Below are positions 35,593 to 44,440 of a stretch of 64,000 nucleotides of DNA, one piece after another. Under the pieces are notes generated by a model. That model ran no database searches and was not told the DNA's origin. It saw nothing but the letters and a program-made list of their open reading frames with translations. Source of the DNA: Paracoccaceae bacterium. Its GTDB lineage: Bacteria; Pseudomonadota; Alphaproteobacteria; Rhodobacterales; Rhodobacteraceae. Each line of letters begins with the position of its first letter. Positions within the stretch are counted from its first letter, which is position 1. The DNA is taken from NCBI GenBank assembly GCA_012103375.1, contig WLWX01000001.1, positions 2,336,492 through 2,400,491 on the forward strand, read 5' to 3'. The position numbers were made by a program, and so were the translations under genes.

Positions 35593-36854
35593 GCAGCGAT
35601 CCGTTCGATCTGTGCACCGCAGGCAGAGAGTTTCTTTTCAACATGTTCGTATCCGCGATCCAGATGATAGACCCGGCTGACCACGGTTTCCCCTTCGGCT
35701 GCCAGTCCGGCAAGGATCAGCGAGACCGAGGCACGCAGGTCCGTCGCCATCACCGGCGCACCTTTCAGGCGCTTGACCCCGGTTACCGTCGCGGTGCCGC
35801 CGTGGACGTCGATATCGGCCCCCATGCGCATCAGTTCGGGCGCGTGCATAAAGCGGTTTTCAAAGATGTTTTCTTCCAGAACCGAGGTTCCGTCGGCAGT
35901 ACACATCAGGGCCATCATCTGTGCCTGAAGGTCGGTGGGGAAGCCCGGAAAGGGTTCGGTCGCGACGTCCACGGCCCGCACCCGGCCATTCCTGCGCGCC
36001 ACTTTCAGCCCGCGTTTGGTTTCCGTGACCTCGATCCCCGCGTCGTTCAGCTTTTCGGCGAAGGCCCCGACCAGGTCCAGCGACCCGCCCAGGCATTCCA
36101 CTTCTCCGCCGGTGATCGCGGGGGCCAGCATATAGGTGCCAAGTTCGATCCGGTCGGTGACCACGCGGTGGGTCGCACCGCCCAGGCGGTCGACGCCCTG
36201 GATCGTGATTGTGGATGTTCCCTCGCCTTCGATCTGCGCACCCATCGCGCGCAGGCATCGGGCCAGATCGACAATCTCGGGCTCGCGCGCGGCATTGTCC
36301 AATACGGTCGTCCCCTTGGCCAGCGTTGCCGCCATCAGGGCGTTTTCCGTGGCCCCGACCGACGCGAAGGCAAAGCGGAACTGCGCACCGCGCAGCCCCT
36401 GCGGGGCCGTCGCATGGACATAGCCATCGCGCAGGTCCAGCTTGGCGCCCATCGCCTCCAACGCTTTCAGATGCAGGTCAACCGGGCGCGCGCCGATCGC
36501 GCATCCGCCGGGAAGCGAGACCTCAGCCTCGCCAAATCGGGCCAACAACGGGCCAAGCACCAGGATCGAGGCGCGCATCTTGCGCACAATCTCGTAATCC
36601 GCGTGTTGGCTGGTCAGGGCGTGGCTGGACAGGGCCAGAACCTTGCCGTCCTGCATGGCCGTCGCCTCGGCCCCCAGGGATCGCAGAAGATCGCTCATCG
36701 TGGCGATGTCGGACAGGCGGGGCGCGTTCGTCAGGGTCAGCGGTTCTTCGCTGAGCAGGGTCGCAGGCATCAGCGTCAGACAGGCGTTCTTGGCCCCTGC
36801 AATCGGGATTTCACCGTTCAGCGGTTGCCCGCCACGCACCAGAATCGAATCCAT
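35589..36854 (-). CDS. murA: UDP-N-acetylglucosamine 1-carboxyvinyltransferase
   Basis: 421 residues with the catalytic cysteine in [16 protein letters not shown], the enolpyruvate-transfer site. MurA makes the first committed step of peptidoglycan synthesis (PEP to UDP-GlcNAc). The usual opening [20 protein letters not shown] is clear. It leads the murA-DUF2948-hisD-UPF0262 unit. The catalytic Cys means it should be fosfomycin-sensitive in principle. Confidence 0.97.
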   Translation of the reverse strand: MDSILVRGGQPLNGEIPIAGAKNACLTLMPATLLSEEPLTLTNAPRLSDIATMSDLLRSLGAEATAMQDGKVLALSSHALTSQHADYEIVRKMRASILVLGPLLARFGEAEVSLPGGCAIGARPVDLHLKALEAMGAKLDLRDGYVHATAPQGLRGAQFRFAFASVGATENALMAATLAKGTTVLDNAAREPEIVDLARCLRAMGAQIEGEGTSTITIQGVDRLGGATHRVVTDRIELGTYMLAPAITGGEVECLGGSLDLVGAFAEKLNDAGIEVTETKRGLKVARRNGRVRAVDVATEPFPGFPTDLQAQMMALMCTADGTSVLEENIFENRFMHAPELMRMGADIDVHGGTATVTGVKRLKGAPVMATDLRASVSLILAGLAAEGETVVSRVYHLDRGYEHVEKKLSACGAQIERIAA

Positions 36855-36855
36855 G

Positions 36856-36990
36856 TCAGCTGCCCTCGGTCTTGTCGCGCGCCCTTGCCTGGGCTTTGCG
36901 TCGTTTCAGATTCTCGCGCAGCGCCGCCTTCAGCTTGGCGGACCGGTCTTTCGCCGGTTTCTTCGGTTTGGCGCGGGGTTGGTCATTCAT
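36856..36990 (-). CDS. Small basic lysine/arginine-rich protein upstream of murA
   Basis: 44 residues, [20 protein letters not shown] and further basic residues, ending two bases before the murA start. Highly charged and helical, with no membrane segment. Small basic reading frames with this look sit before murA in many roseobacters, which supports it as real. A nucleic-acid-binding role would be a guess. Confidence 0.65.
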   Translation of the reverse strand: MNDQPRAKPKKPAKDRSAKLKAALRENLKRRKAQARARDKTEGS

Positions 36991-37314
36991 CGCGGGCTTG
37001 TTACCGCAGGTGGGGCGGCGGGTCCAGATTGGTTGATGGGGGGCAATGGCGCGCAAGCTGGGCGGGCGCGTGTCTGCGGGGAGGCGCAGCAACGTGGATG
37101 CGGGCACTTTATGGTGCCGCGTTAACTCTGACCCCGGTGGTGATCGCAACGTCGCAGAAGCGCCTGCCCGGGGGGGCAGACAGGCGCTCACCCGGCGCCC
37201 TTCGGGCTTGATTCCGGGCGCATATAGTCGCCCCGCCAAGCGCCTGCCGACAACGTGTTTTGGCCTGCGCCGCGATTACGCTATCCTCGCGCGACACTGC
37301 TTCGGAGTTCATCC

Positions 37315-38178
37315 ATGTTGCGCATCGCCCTGTTCTGCCTTCTTGCCCTGCCTGCCGCCGCGCAGGAAGCGCCGCCCTTCGCCGCATTCGATCTGGCAAG
37401 TGAGGCGGTTCTGAACGACCCGCACGACCTGGCCTTCGGCCCGGACGGGCGGCTTTACGTGGCCGATAAATTCGCCAGCCGGGTCGCCGTGTTCGATCCC
37501 GAAACGCTGGAACTGGTCGAGGTTCTGGGCGAGGGTGCCTTTCCCGGCATCCACGACATTGCTTTCGGTCCTGACGGCCGGGTCGCCATCGCCGTCACCG
37601 GGACAAGCGTTGTCGCCGTGTTCGACGATGTGACCGGCCTGAACGGCCCGCCTGACGCGCTGTATCCCGCGCCGCGCACCGAAGGGGCGGCGATCCACCC
37701 CGATGGGCGCATTCTGGCCATGGCCGGCGGGGTCGGCGCATTGGCGGCCTTTGCTGCGGGAGAGGAACCATCGGTCGCCCAGGGCGGCCATTTCGGGGCG
37801 CATGACGTGGCCGTCGATCTGAACGGCGATATCTGGGTAGCCGACAATGCGGCGCGCCGTCTGGTACGGTATTCGCCGACACTGGAACGGCTGCAGGATC
37901 TGGATGCGGCGAAATATGGCTTCGTCGGGCCGCGCTATCTGGATGTGACGGATTTCGGGTATTTGGTCGTTGCCGATCAGGATGCGCACCGCGTGCTGCT
38001 GATCGACCCCGCCGGCCCCGAGGGTGGCACTCTGCTGGGGGTTATCGGCGACGGATCACCGGGAATCGGCGCGAATAAATTCGACGACCCTGAGGGCGTC
38101 GTGGTCCGTGGCAGCCGGTTCTGGATATCCGACAGCGACAACAATCGCATTGTGCGCTACTCGGTCGTGATCAACTGA
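37315..38178 (+). CDS. Secreted NHL/SMP-30-like six-bladed beta-propeller protein
   Basis: 287 residues from ATG at 37315 with a signal peptide (LRIALFCLLALPAAAQ|E). It has repeats of the form HDLAFGPDGRLYVAD, HDIAFGPDGRVAIAV, HDVAVDLNGDIWVAD and DPEGVVVRGSRFWISD, about every 45 residues, as in NHL-repeat propellers. It should be periplasmic. These proteins bind or act on varied ligands; no active-site pattern pointing to a lactonase is evident. Confidence 0.8.
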   Translation: MLRIALFCLLALPAAAQEAPPFAAFDLASEAVLNDPHDLAFGPDGRLYVADKFASRVAVFDPETLELVEVLGEGAFPGIHDIAFGPDGRVAIAVTGTSVVAVFDDVTGLNGPPDALYPAPRTEGAAIHPDGRILAMAGGVGALAAFAAGEEPSVAQGGHFGAHDVAVDLNGDIWVADNAARRLVRYSPTLERLQDLDAAKYGFVGPRYLDVTDFGYLVVADQDAHRVLLIDPAGPEGGTLLGVIGDGSPGIGANKFDDPEGVVVRGSRFWISDSDNNRIVRYSVVIN

Positions 38179-38267
38179 GAAATTCGCCCGCCTTGCCCCT
38201 TGCGCGGGCGCGCGTATCCGTCTAATCACGCCGCGCCCGGGCAAGCCATTTAGCCGCCCGGTCGGAT

Positions 38268-38342
38268 GCTGTGGTAGCTCAGTGGTAGAGCACACCCTTG
38301 GTAAGGGTGAGGTCGAGAGTTCAATCCTCTCTCACAGCACCA
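38268..38342 (+). tRNA. tRNA-Thr (GGT)
   Basis: Acceptor GCTGTGG with TCACAGC, TAGCTC D-arm, anticodon loop TTGGTAA with GGT, T-loop TTCAATC, discriminator A and encoded CCA at 38340-38342. The 3' end overlaps the stop of the serine recombinase fragment, which is typical for a tRNA used as an attachment site. Confidence 0.95.
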
Positions 38343-38668
38343 TCCCGCTTTTTGATTCCGAAATTCCCCCTAAATATTTGAAAGGGAATGATAATTCGGG
38401 AGTTCCATACACACCATTTAAGCCGTACCTTAATGGCTCTGCAAATGCCAATCTGAGCACAGTTTGGCGCATGGCGTAATCACCATTTTTATAAATATTC
38501 CAAGGACTTGATAGGAAACGCAGTGAGAGTTCCATACATTCCTCCAGCCGTCCCTTGTCGGGCACGGCGGTATCAATCTTTTCTTGAAGAAGGATCTTAT
38601 CGCGTTCGAGCTTGTCGATGCGCGCTTCATAGGCGCTGACGACAGACGCGTTGCTTGCTTCGACAATG
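38332..38668 (-). pseudogene. Serine recombinase, C-terminal fragment abutting tRNA-Thr
   Basis: Reading from about 38668 the frame gives DIVEASNASVVSAYEARIDK, then LERDKILLQEKID, MELSLRFLSSPWNIYKNGD, VLRLAFAEPL and ELSFPFKYLGGISESK. This is the coiled-coil and C-terminal zone of large serine recombinases that integrate genomic islands. The catalytic N-terminal domain is missing: an IS3-type end cuts the gene at about 38667. The stop lies inside tRNA-Thr, the expected position for an integrase next to its attachment site. Confidence 0.75.
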
Positions 38669-38857
38669 TCTGTCGTCAGGGTTTTTCGGACTTCGCGGGC
38701 CGTTTCGTAACGGAGGCTCTGGTTCGGTTTCTGTTTGAGTTTAGGCGGCGGCAGTTTGGTGCTGCAACCGACGTTTTCGGATTGTCTTCTTCTTGATCTC
38801 CTCTCTCATCTTTAGGATCTTCGCGCCTCGGCCGTGATAGACGTCGGCGGGTGTCAG
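38667..38857 (-). mobile_element. IS3-type element, 3' fragment
   Basis: The fragment starts at an inverted-repeat end (TGTCTGTCGTCAGGG, 38667-38681) and contains the end of an IS3 orfB transposase on the minus strand: TPADVYHGRGAKIL, REEIKKKTIRKRRLQHQT and stop at 38741. It is joined at about 38857 to a LysR gene tail. The other end of a very similar element lies at 41001-41879. Confidence 0.7.
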
Positions 38858-39056
38858 GTATGGGCATCCAGAATGCCAATGGCAGCGCCCTGTTTCACAA
38901 GCTCCCACATCACCAGATAGCTTTCGGTCAACAGCGGAAAATTGGCTTCGGTCAAGCCCAGCCCAAGGCTATTGAGCGGTTTGATCATGCCGCCGGAGTG
39001 GTCGATGCTGACGAAATCAGCGTGTCGCAGGTCATAGGGTGTTTTGGGGTGCCCTA

Positions 39057-40109
39057 AAGCGTTTCGGCTTGAACCTGAATCGCGAGGGATTCCCTTGAGA
39101 CCTGATCTGTGATTCATCCTGTTTGGGAGGATGGATCATGTCAGCACCTTTGCCATCTGCGCTTCGGATACGGTTTCAGAGATACATTGAAGAAGGGTTG
39201 AGCGGGCGCGCGGCGGCGTTGCGGTTGAAGCTGTCGCCTGCCACAGGCGCGCGGTGGGCGCGTCAGGTGAGGATGAAGGGTCATGCGGAACCTGCCCGGC
39301 AGGGACCGCCGCGCGGCAAGGGAAAGCTGGCTCCGCATCGGGAATTCTTTGAGGAGTTGATCGCACAAGACCCTGACATCACGCTCTTTGAGTTGCGTAA
39401 TGCGCTGGCCGATGCAGAGGGTGTGCGGGTGCATCACTCCTCCATCGCCAACCTTCTGTCCCGGCTCGGCTTCACGTACAAAAAAAGTCGCTGGTCGCAA
39501 CCGAGCGCCGCCGCGCCAAGGTAAGGCAGCAACGGGCCGACTGGTTCAGATACCGCTCGCCAGCCATTGCGACCTTTCCTGAGCGCGTTGTCTTTATTGA
39601 CGAAACCGCAGTGAAGACAAACCTCACGCGCCTACGCGGCAGAGCCAAGCGCGGTAAGCGCCTGACGATGGATGCGCCCTTCGGAAGCTGGGGAACCCAA
39701 ACCTTGATCGCGGGCCTGACCCAAGGCGCGCTGATCGCACCTTGGGTCATCAAGGGAGCGATAGATGGCCCCGCCTTCGCGGCCTACATCCGCGAAGTGC
39801 TGGTCCCCGAGATCAACCCCGGCACTGTCGTCATTCTCGACAACCTGGCAACCCACCGGAATAAGGAGGCGACGCAGGCTTTACGCAATCACGGCTGCTG
39901 GTTCCTTTACCTGCCACCGTACTCGCCCGACCTGAATCCCATCGAGCAGGCCTTCTCTAAACTGAAAGCCCATTTGCGACGGATCGGGGTCAGGTCCTTT
40001 ACCCAGGTCTTCGAAGCAATCGGAGCAATCTGCGATCTCTACGACCCAGTAGAATGCTGGAACTACTTTAAGGCCGCCGGATATGTCTCAGGTTAATGTC
40101 GAAACGCTT
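39057..40109 (+). mobile_element. IS630-family insertion sequence 2 (apparently intact)
   Basis: 1053-bp element flanked by TA (39055-39056 and 40110-40111). The terminal inverted repeats match at 19 of 22 positions: AAGCGTTTCGgCtTgAACCTGA and AAGCGTTTCGaCaTtAACCTGA. It has inserted into a LysR gene, in an orientation opposite to it. It differs in sequence from element 1 at 28908-29957. Confidence 0.93.
39138..40096 (+). CDS. IS630 transposase, joined by programmed -1 frameshift
   Basis: orfA starts at ATG 39138 and reads FQRYIEEGLSGRAAALRLKL (helix-turn-helix) up to the slippery run AAAAAAAG at 39480-39487. A -1 slip there continues SLVATERRRAKVRQQRADW and then the DDE domain: FIDETAVKTNL, VILDNLATHRN and PYSPDLNPIEQ. 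The stop is at 40096, 13 bases inside the right end. About 320 residues in all, standard for the family. No lesion is seen. Confidence 0.9.
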
Positions 40110-40818
40110 TAGCTTTTCAACGTAGCTAGGTGCTGCATAAAGGATCGCATCGGCCGTACCGATCTTTTTGGCAATCAAGTCGGGTTCCGTGGGGCGGAAA
40201 TTGCGGATCGCGATGTCGGCCTCACGCCGCAAAAGATCACTGGCGCGGTTTGAGACCACGATTTCGACATGGATGCCGGGTTCTTCGACGCGCAGTTTCG
40301 TGACGATGGGCGGCAGCAAGACAGCGGCATAGATTTCACTAGCGGAAATGCTGATGCTACCTTCCAGCGCTTGGCTTTGGCCAGCCGCGGCAAGTGAAAC
40401 CCGCCCTGCGGCTTCGCCCATGCCCCGCACATGCTCTAGCAATTCCATGCCGCTTGGGGTCAGGGTCAGACCCCGGCCAACGCGTTCAAATAGGACAACT
40501 CCTAGTTCCTGTTCCAAACCGTCAACCTGACGGCCAAGCGTCGGCTGCGCCATGCCCAAGGCGCGTGCAGCGGCAGAAAGCGAGCCTTCCTCAGCCGTCA
40601 CCAAAAAGGCGCGGGCTTTGTTCCAGTCAAATTTCACGGCACGCCAATCCATGCAAAAATGCATATCAAAAATAGAAAATTGGTCAATTCGCATGGGCGG
40701 TACGTCGGTGTAAATCCAAGCGTCAAAGCGAAAGGACACACAATGACGGACATTTCGAAAGTTCATTGGGACTCCCATGCTGCCCGAGGGCGCTCGGCAA
40801 ACTGCCGGGAGCATCGCC

Positions 40819-41007
40819 ATGATCCTGAAAGCCAAAGAACGCGGTGATGCTGGTCAGCTTGCGCGATACTTGTTGGCAACGCGTGACAACGAGCATGTCG
40901 AACTTCATGAAGTCTCGGGCTTCATGAGTGACGAGTTGATTGAGGCCTTTCACGAGGCCGATGCCATCGCCAGAGGAACGCGCTGCAAGAACAATCTGTT
41001 TGTCTGA
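40819..41007 (+). pseudogene. Relaxase/mobilisation nuclease, N-terminal fragment
   Basis: From ATG 40819 the frame reads MILKAKERGDAGQLARYLL, EHVELHEVSGFMSDEL and GTRCKNNLF and stops where the IS3 end begins. This is the beginning of relaxases of mobilisable elements in Rhodobacteraceae (the opening MILKA..RG.A.QL..HLL and GTRC..FLFS are recognised motifs). The catalytic histidines and the rest are missing. It shows that mobilisable plasmid or ICE DNA once resided here. Confidence 0.6.
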
Positions 41008-41085
41008 CGTCAGCGCCTACCGGACAGATTTAGGTGTTTGATCAACGGAGGATTTCTGGTTCATCGAAGCCATTATGGAGCGAAG

Positions 41086-41460
41086 ATGAAACAGAAATCC
41101 GGAACATCGAAAGACGCCGCTGACAAGTTGGTCAGGGGTATCAAGCGGAAGACCCGCAAACACTATTCAGCAGAAGAGAAGATCAGGGTCGTGCTGGCCG
41201 GCCTGCGCGGCGAGGAGAGCATTGCCGCATTGTGCCGCCGCGAGGGCATCGCTGAGAGCCTATACTATTCGTGGTCGAAGGAGTTCCTGGAAGCGGGAAA
41301 GAACCGCTTGGCGGGCGACACGGCACTCCAAGCGACGTCTCCCGAAGTCAAAGAGCTACGGTCGGAATCTGCCGCCCTGAAGGAGGTAGTCGCCGAACTG
41401 ACGCTGGAGAACCGCCTGCTCAAAAAAAGCATGCTCGGGGATGGGGAGGCCGACGCATGA
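41086..41460 (+). CDS. IS3-family transposase orfA
   Basis: 124 residues from ATG 41086 (GGAGCGAAG upstream). The helix-turn-helix and leucine-zipper parts are clear: KHYSAEEKIRVVLAGLRGEE, LCRREGIAESLYYSWSKEFL and ELTLENRLLKKSM. The A7G run at 41422-41429 is the standard site for a -1 frameshift that joins orfA and orfB. Intact itself, but the element is truncated. Confidence 0.85.
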   Translation: MKQKSGTSKDAADKLVRGIKRKTRKHYSAEEKIRVVLAGLRGEESIAALCRREGIAESLYYSWSKEFLEAGKNRLAGDTALQATSPEVKELRSESAALKEVVAELTLENRLLKKSMLGDGEADA

Positions 41461-41879
41461 GGTATCCCGCATCCGAGAAGTTTGAAATCATCCGCACGGT
41501 GGAGGCATCCCATCTGCCTACGCGTCAAACCCTGAAGATGCTCGGCATTCCCAGCAGCACCTATTACGACTGGTACGCGCGTTGGAGCGATGGCGGCCTC
41601 GATGGCCTAGCCGATCGTTCTCCCAAACCTGCGTCGGTCTGGAACCGCATCCCGGACACGGTTCGCGACGATGTCGTCGACTTTGCCCTGGAGCACGAAG
41701 ACCTGACACCGCGCGAGTTGGCGGTCAAATACACCGATGAGAAGCGCTACTTTGTGTCTGAGTCGTCTGTCTATCGCATCCTCAGCGCGGAGGATCTGAT
41801 CACGGCACCAGCCCATGTGGTAATCCGGGCCGCGGATGAGTTCAGGGACAAGACAGTCCGACCGAACGAACTGTGGCAA
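41457..41879 (+). pseudogene. IS3-family orfB transposase, truncated
   Basis: Starts ATGAGGTATCC in overlap with the orfA stop and reads RYPASEKFEIIRTVEASHLP and SPRELAVK-like segments to DKTVRPNELWQ, just before the integrase catalytic core, where family similarity ends. The frame itself continues to 42299, but without recognisable content. Lacks all DDE residues, so inactive. Confidence 0.75.
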
Positions 41880-42389
41880 AACACGTCACAGGAAAATATG
41901 CATGAAGGGCTTCACGTGCGGATCGTTGACGACGCAATATGGCAGTTGGTTCAAACGATGGGTCCAAGATCTGCGTGTAGGGAAAAGCGCCCTCCATTCG
42001 GCAATTTACTGAATGACAATGTTTGCGCGATGGGATGGTCAGCCGCATCCGCCCGCTTGCCTTGCTTGCGCCGGATATCTCGATGTCGATCCTTGAAGGT
42101 CGTCAGCCGCCACATCTTATACTCAGCTCCCTTCGCGATCTTCCCGATCTGCCGCTGGATCGGGTGCGGCAGCGCCAGGTTCTTGCTTCCCTCCGCACCC
42201 TGGCTCGCGTCGAGTAGTTCAAGACCTTGCAAGAAAATGCCCCGCCGAGATATTCCCACAAACGGCTTCGATATCGCTGAGATCAGTGACCATTCATAAG
42301 GTCTCTGGAGGGTGATCTTCTCGTAACCCACGGAAAAAATCGGCGCTATTTCACGAGTGTGTATGGCCGACGGTTCGAGAAAGAGAAAA
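41880..42389. other. Unassigned stretch at the right side of the island
   Basis: About 510 bases between the truncated IS3 element and tRNA-Tyr. The longest minus-strand frame (41951 up to about 42356) contains segments with plausible protein composition (LPHPIQRQIGKIAKG, MWRLTTFKDRHRDI), but it has no convincing start and I recognise no family. It may be the tail of a lost island gene. Confidence 0.3.
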
Positions 42390-42473
42390 TGGTGGGCGAC
42401 CCTGGAATCGAACCAGGCGTGCGTCTCCGCGAGGGAGTTACAGTCCCCTGCCACACCTTGCGGCCTGTCGCCC
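42390..42473 (-). tRNA. tRNA-Tyr (GTA)
   Basis: Minus-strand type II tRNA with acceptor GGGCGAC and GTCGCCC, anticodon loop CTGTAAC with GTA, a long variable arm, T-loop TTCGATT, discriminator A and encoded CCA. Directly upstream of rlmB on the opposite strand. Confidence 0.93.
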
Positions 42474-42617
42474 ACTGCCATGTCGGGGCAAGCCCGTCGT
42501 GACGTCGCGCCGGGATAATCTTACACCTTTGACCCGTCAACCGGAAATTCATCGCTTCGCGGGGTTGATCGCGGCGGGCAGGCAGCGCAGTAGCTTGGCA
42601 CAGCAGGGGGCAAGGCC

Positions 42618-43400
42618 ATGAAGAAACCAACCTGGGTGATCGACAAGGAACGTGCGCGCCGCGCAGCGGCGTCTGTAACGTTCTGGCTGTTCGGCATTCA
42701 CGCGGTTGCTGACGCGTTGATGAATCCGGCACGTGTGAAACAGCGGCTGGTGGTCACGCAGAATGCGCGTGACCGGCTGGGTGATGCGATCGCTGCCAGC
42801 GCCATGACGCCCGAAGTTGCCGATCCGCGTAAGTTTCCGGTGCCGCTGGACCCAGGCTCGGTCCATCAGGGGGCCGCTGTCGAGGTTCGGCCGCTGGCCT
42901 GGGGTGCGGTGGCTGATCACATCGCTGGCCCGGATGCGGGGCAGGGGCCGTTCGTGATGCTGGACAGGGTCAGTGACCCGCACAACGTTGGCGCGATCCT
43001 GCGCAGTGCCGAGGTTTTCGGTGCGCGGGCCGTGGTCGCCCCGGCGCGCCATTCCGCCCCCGAAACCGGGGCGCTGGCGAAAGCGGCCTCCGGCGCACTG
43101 GAACGCCAGCCGTACTTGCGGATCGGCAACCTCAGCAATGCAATGCGCGAGGTGCAGAATGCCGGGATCGCTTGTATCGGCCTGGCAGGTGAAGGCGACG
43201 TGACACTGGCCGAGGCATTGGACAAGCTGGGCAATCGACCTGTCGCATTGGTCCTTGGGGCCGAAGGTCCTGGGCTGCGGGAAAAGACCCGCGAAACCTG
43301 CGACGTGATCGCCCGGATCCCGTTCGCGGCCGAGTTCGGGTCGCTGAATGTCTCAAACGCCGCCGCCGTGGCGCTGTATGAGGTCGCGCGCCGGGGGTAG
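42618..43400 (+). CDS. rlmB: 23S rRNA 2'-O-methyltransferase, TrmH/RlmB family
   Basis: 260 residues, SpoU family. Motif 1 (LDRVSDPHNVGAILRSAEVFGA), motif 2 (VALVLGAEGPGLREKTRETC) and motif 3 (FGSLNVSNAAAVALYE) of the knotted methyltransferase are complete. RlmB methylates G2251 in 23S rRNA; a tRNA-modifying homologue is possible. It starts 145 bp from the tRNA-Tyr gene. Confidence 0.9.
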   Translation: MKKPTWVIDKERARRAAASVTFWLFGIHAVADALMNPARVKQRLVVTQNARDRLGDAIAASAMTPEVADPRKFPVPLDPGSVHQGAAVEVRPLAWGAVADHIAGPDAGQGPFVMLDRVSDPHNVGAILRSAEVFGARAVVAPARHSAPETGALAKAASGALERQPYLRIGNLSNAMREVQNAGIACIGLAGEGDVTLAEALDKLGNRPVALVLGAEGPGLREKTRETCDVIARIPFAAEFGSLNVSNAAAVALYEVARRG

Positions 43401-43460
43401 TGGCCTTGGGCGGACGTTGGCAATGCACCACAAGCAGGGCGCGCACCGGACCGGTGGGCT

Positions 43461-43544
43461 GGCGCTGCGCCGTTGAGTTTGCATGATTTTTGGCTCTGGT
43501 TTGGCCGTCAACTCGCTTGGACGCGCCACGTTCAAACCAGCGCC
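43461..43544 (+). repeat. 84-bp dispersed intergenic repeat, copy A
   Basis: The 84 bases (with a central GAGTTTGCATGATTT and GGTTTGGCCGTCAA) recur at about 80% identity, in reverse orientation, at 49797-49880. The ends form GGCGCTG...CAGCGCC, so the element is bounded by short inverted repeats. It lies in the 402-bp gap between rlmB and the YHS gene; the rest of the gap has no gene I can support. Confidence 0.75.
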
Positions 43545-43802
43545 TTGCGGCGCGCACCGGGCGCGGGGACAAACTGCAAATGTCCGCTTCAGACCAATTC
43601 GCGACACGTCAGATAAGCATTAATCTGGTCGTCCCCTGAAACATTCGAACCAATTCCAATACCTCTGGCCCGCCATTCCTGACACAAATCACGCTATTCC
43701 CACACATCCGTTCACGGACGCGCCAGCCCCCTTTCGCGCCGATGCCCATTTGCGCATGTTCTGCCCGTAACACCCCGATCTTGACCCGTAGGAGGATCCC
43801 CA

Positions 43803-44261
43803 ATGACAACCCGCCGCGCCGTACTGGCCCTGTTTGCAACCCTTCCCGCCGTCGCCCTGACCATGCAGGCCGCCCATGCGGCTGAACCGATGGTGTTTTC
43901 GGACGATGGCGCCGCAATCCGCGGCACTGACCCGGTCGCCTATTTCACCCAAGGTGAGGCTGTAGAGGGCAGCGCCGAATTCTCCAGCCAGCACGACGGC
44001 GCGACCTGGCATTTCGCCAGTGCAGAAAACAAAGCGATGTTTGATGCCGATCCGGCGAAATATGCACCGCAATACGGTGGCTACTGCGCCTATGCCGTCA
44101 GCCAGGGGTATACGGCGTCGACCGACCCGGATGCCTGGAGCATCGAGGGTGGCAAACTGTACCTGAACTTCTCGCAATCCGTGCGCCGCCGCTGGCTGCG
44201 GGATGTACCGGGGCATATTGCCTCGGGCGATGCCAACTGGCCATCCGTACTGGGCAGCTGA
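43803..44261 (+). CDS. Periplasmic YHS-domain protein
   Basis: 152 residues with a signal peptide ending AAHA|AEP. The C-terminal part has the YHS core (GTDPVAYF, WHFASAENKAMFDADPAKYAPQYGGYCAYA), a small domain often linked to metal binding. These export-type YHS proteins are common in roseobacters. Cysteine in GGYCA is the only one in the mature protein. RBS AGGAGGAT lies 7 bases upstream. Function not known. Confidence 0.88.
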   Translation: MTTRRAVLALFATLPAVALTMQAAHAAEPMVFSDDGAAIRGTDPVAYFTQGEAVEGSAEFSSQHDGATWHFASAENKAMFDADPAKYAPQYGGYCAYAVSQGYTASTDPDAWSIEGGKLYLNFSQSVRRRWLRDVPGHIASGDANWPSVLGS

Positions 44262-44339
44262 TCGGGGCTGGACGCCGGTGCCCGCCCGTGGCACCGATCA
44301 CATATGTTTGAGCGTCCCTTTAACCCGGCGGTTGCCCGC

Positions 44340-44440
44340 CTAGATATGAATGGTGAGGCCGTAGACCGGAACTCTGCAGCCTCCCTTCACTGTCCCTCGT
44401 TCCGACACTGGCGCCCGGAGTCCGCTCCGGGCGCTTTTTT
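44340..44440 (+). ncRNA. Candidate small RNA or leader ending in an intrinsic terminator
   Basis: About 100 transcribed-looking bases lie between the YHS gene and the CoA-binding gene and end in a perfect terminator that stops only 6 bases before the next ATG. A possible promoter (TTTAAC, 16 bp, TAGATA at about 44340) precedes it. The interior has GCAGCCTCCC and GTCCCTCG, C/T-rich stretches that could pair with ribosome-binding sites. It could be a stand-alone sRNA or an attenuating leader of the downstream gene. No known family was recognised. Confidence 0.4.
44411..44440 (+). terminator. Rho-independent terminator before the CoA-binding gene
   Basis: Ten perfect base pairs (GCGCCCGGAG and CTCCGGGCGC) with loop TCCG and six T. 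It is too strong to be fortuitous. As it lies just before a start codon, the downstream gene must be transcribed by read-through, antitermination or a promoter within the hairpin region. Confidence 0.88.

Larger units (their letters stand above)
38854..40652 (-). pseudogene. LysR-family regulator interrupted by IS630 element 2
   Basis: The start (ATG 40652, MDWRAVKFDWNKARAF) and helix-turn-helix (LSAAARALGMAQPTLGRQVD) with half the sensor domain lie at 40112-40652; the rest (GHPKTPYDLRHADFVSIDHS to ILDAHT) is at 38857-39054. Removing the element and one TA joins the halves in frame (VEKLGHPKTPYDL). The C-terminus then runs into an IS3 fragment, so it is damaged twice. A gene starting at 40743 (MTDISKVHWDS) diverges from it but is cut after about ten codons. 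Confidence 0.88.
41001..41879 (+). mobile_element. IS3-type element, 5' fragment
   Basis: Begins with the inverted-repeat end TGTCTGACGTCAGCG (41001-41015), which matches the end at 38667. It carries the complete orfA and the first ~140 residues of orfB, then sequence identity to transposases stops at NELWQ (41879). It is probably the other part of the same or a sister copy whose tail lies 2.1 kb away in reverse orientation. Confidence 0.75.

Noticed and set aside
35454-37211. 585-codon plus-strand frame opposite murA and its neighbours
   Set aside because: It crosses three well-supported genes on the other strand and has no homology-like features.
38667-41879. A single large composite transposon
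   Set aside because: The IS3 parts are incomplete and point in a way that does not enclose a cargo with matching ends; IS630 element 2 has its own TA duplication and is a separate insertion.
41951-42481. 176-codon minus-strand frame starting inside tRNA-Tyr
   Set aside because: The start lies within a tRNA gene, and the product matches no family I know; reported only as an unassigned stretch.
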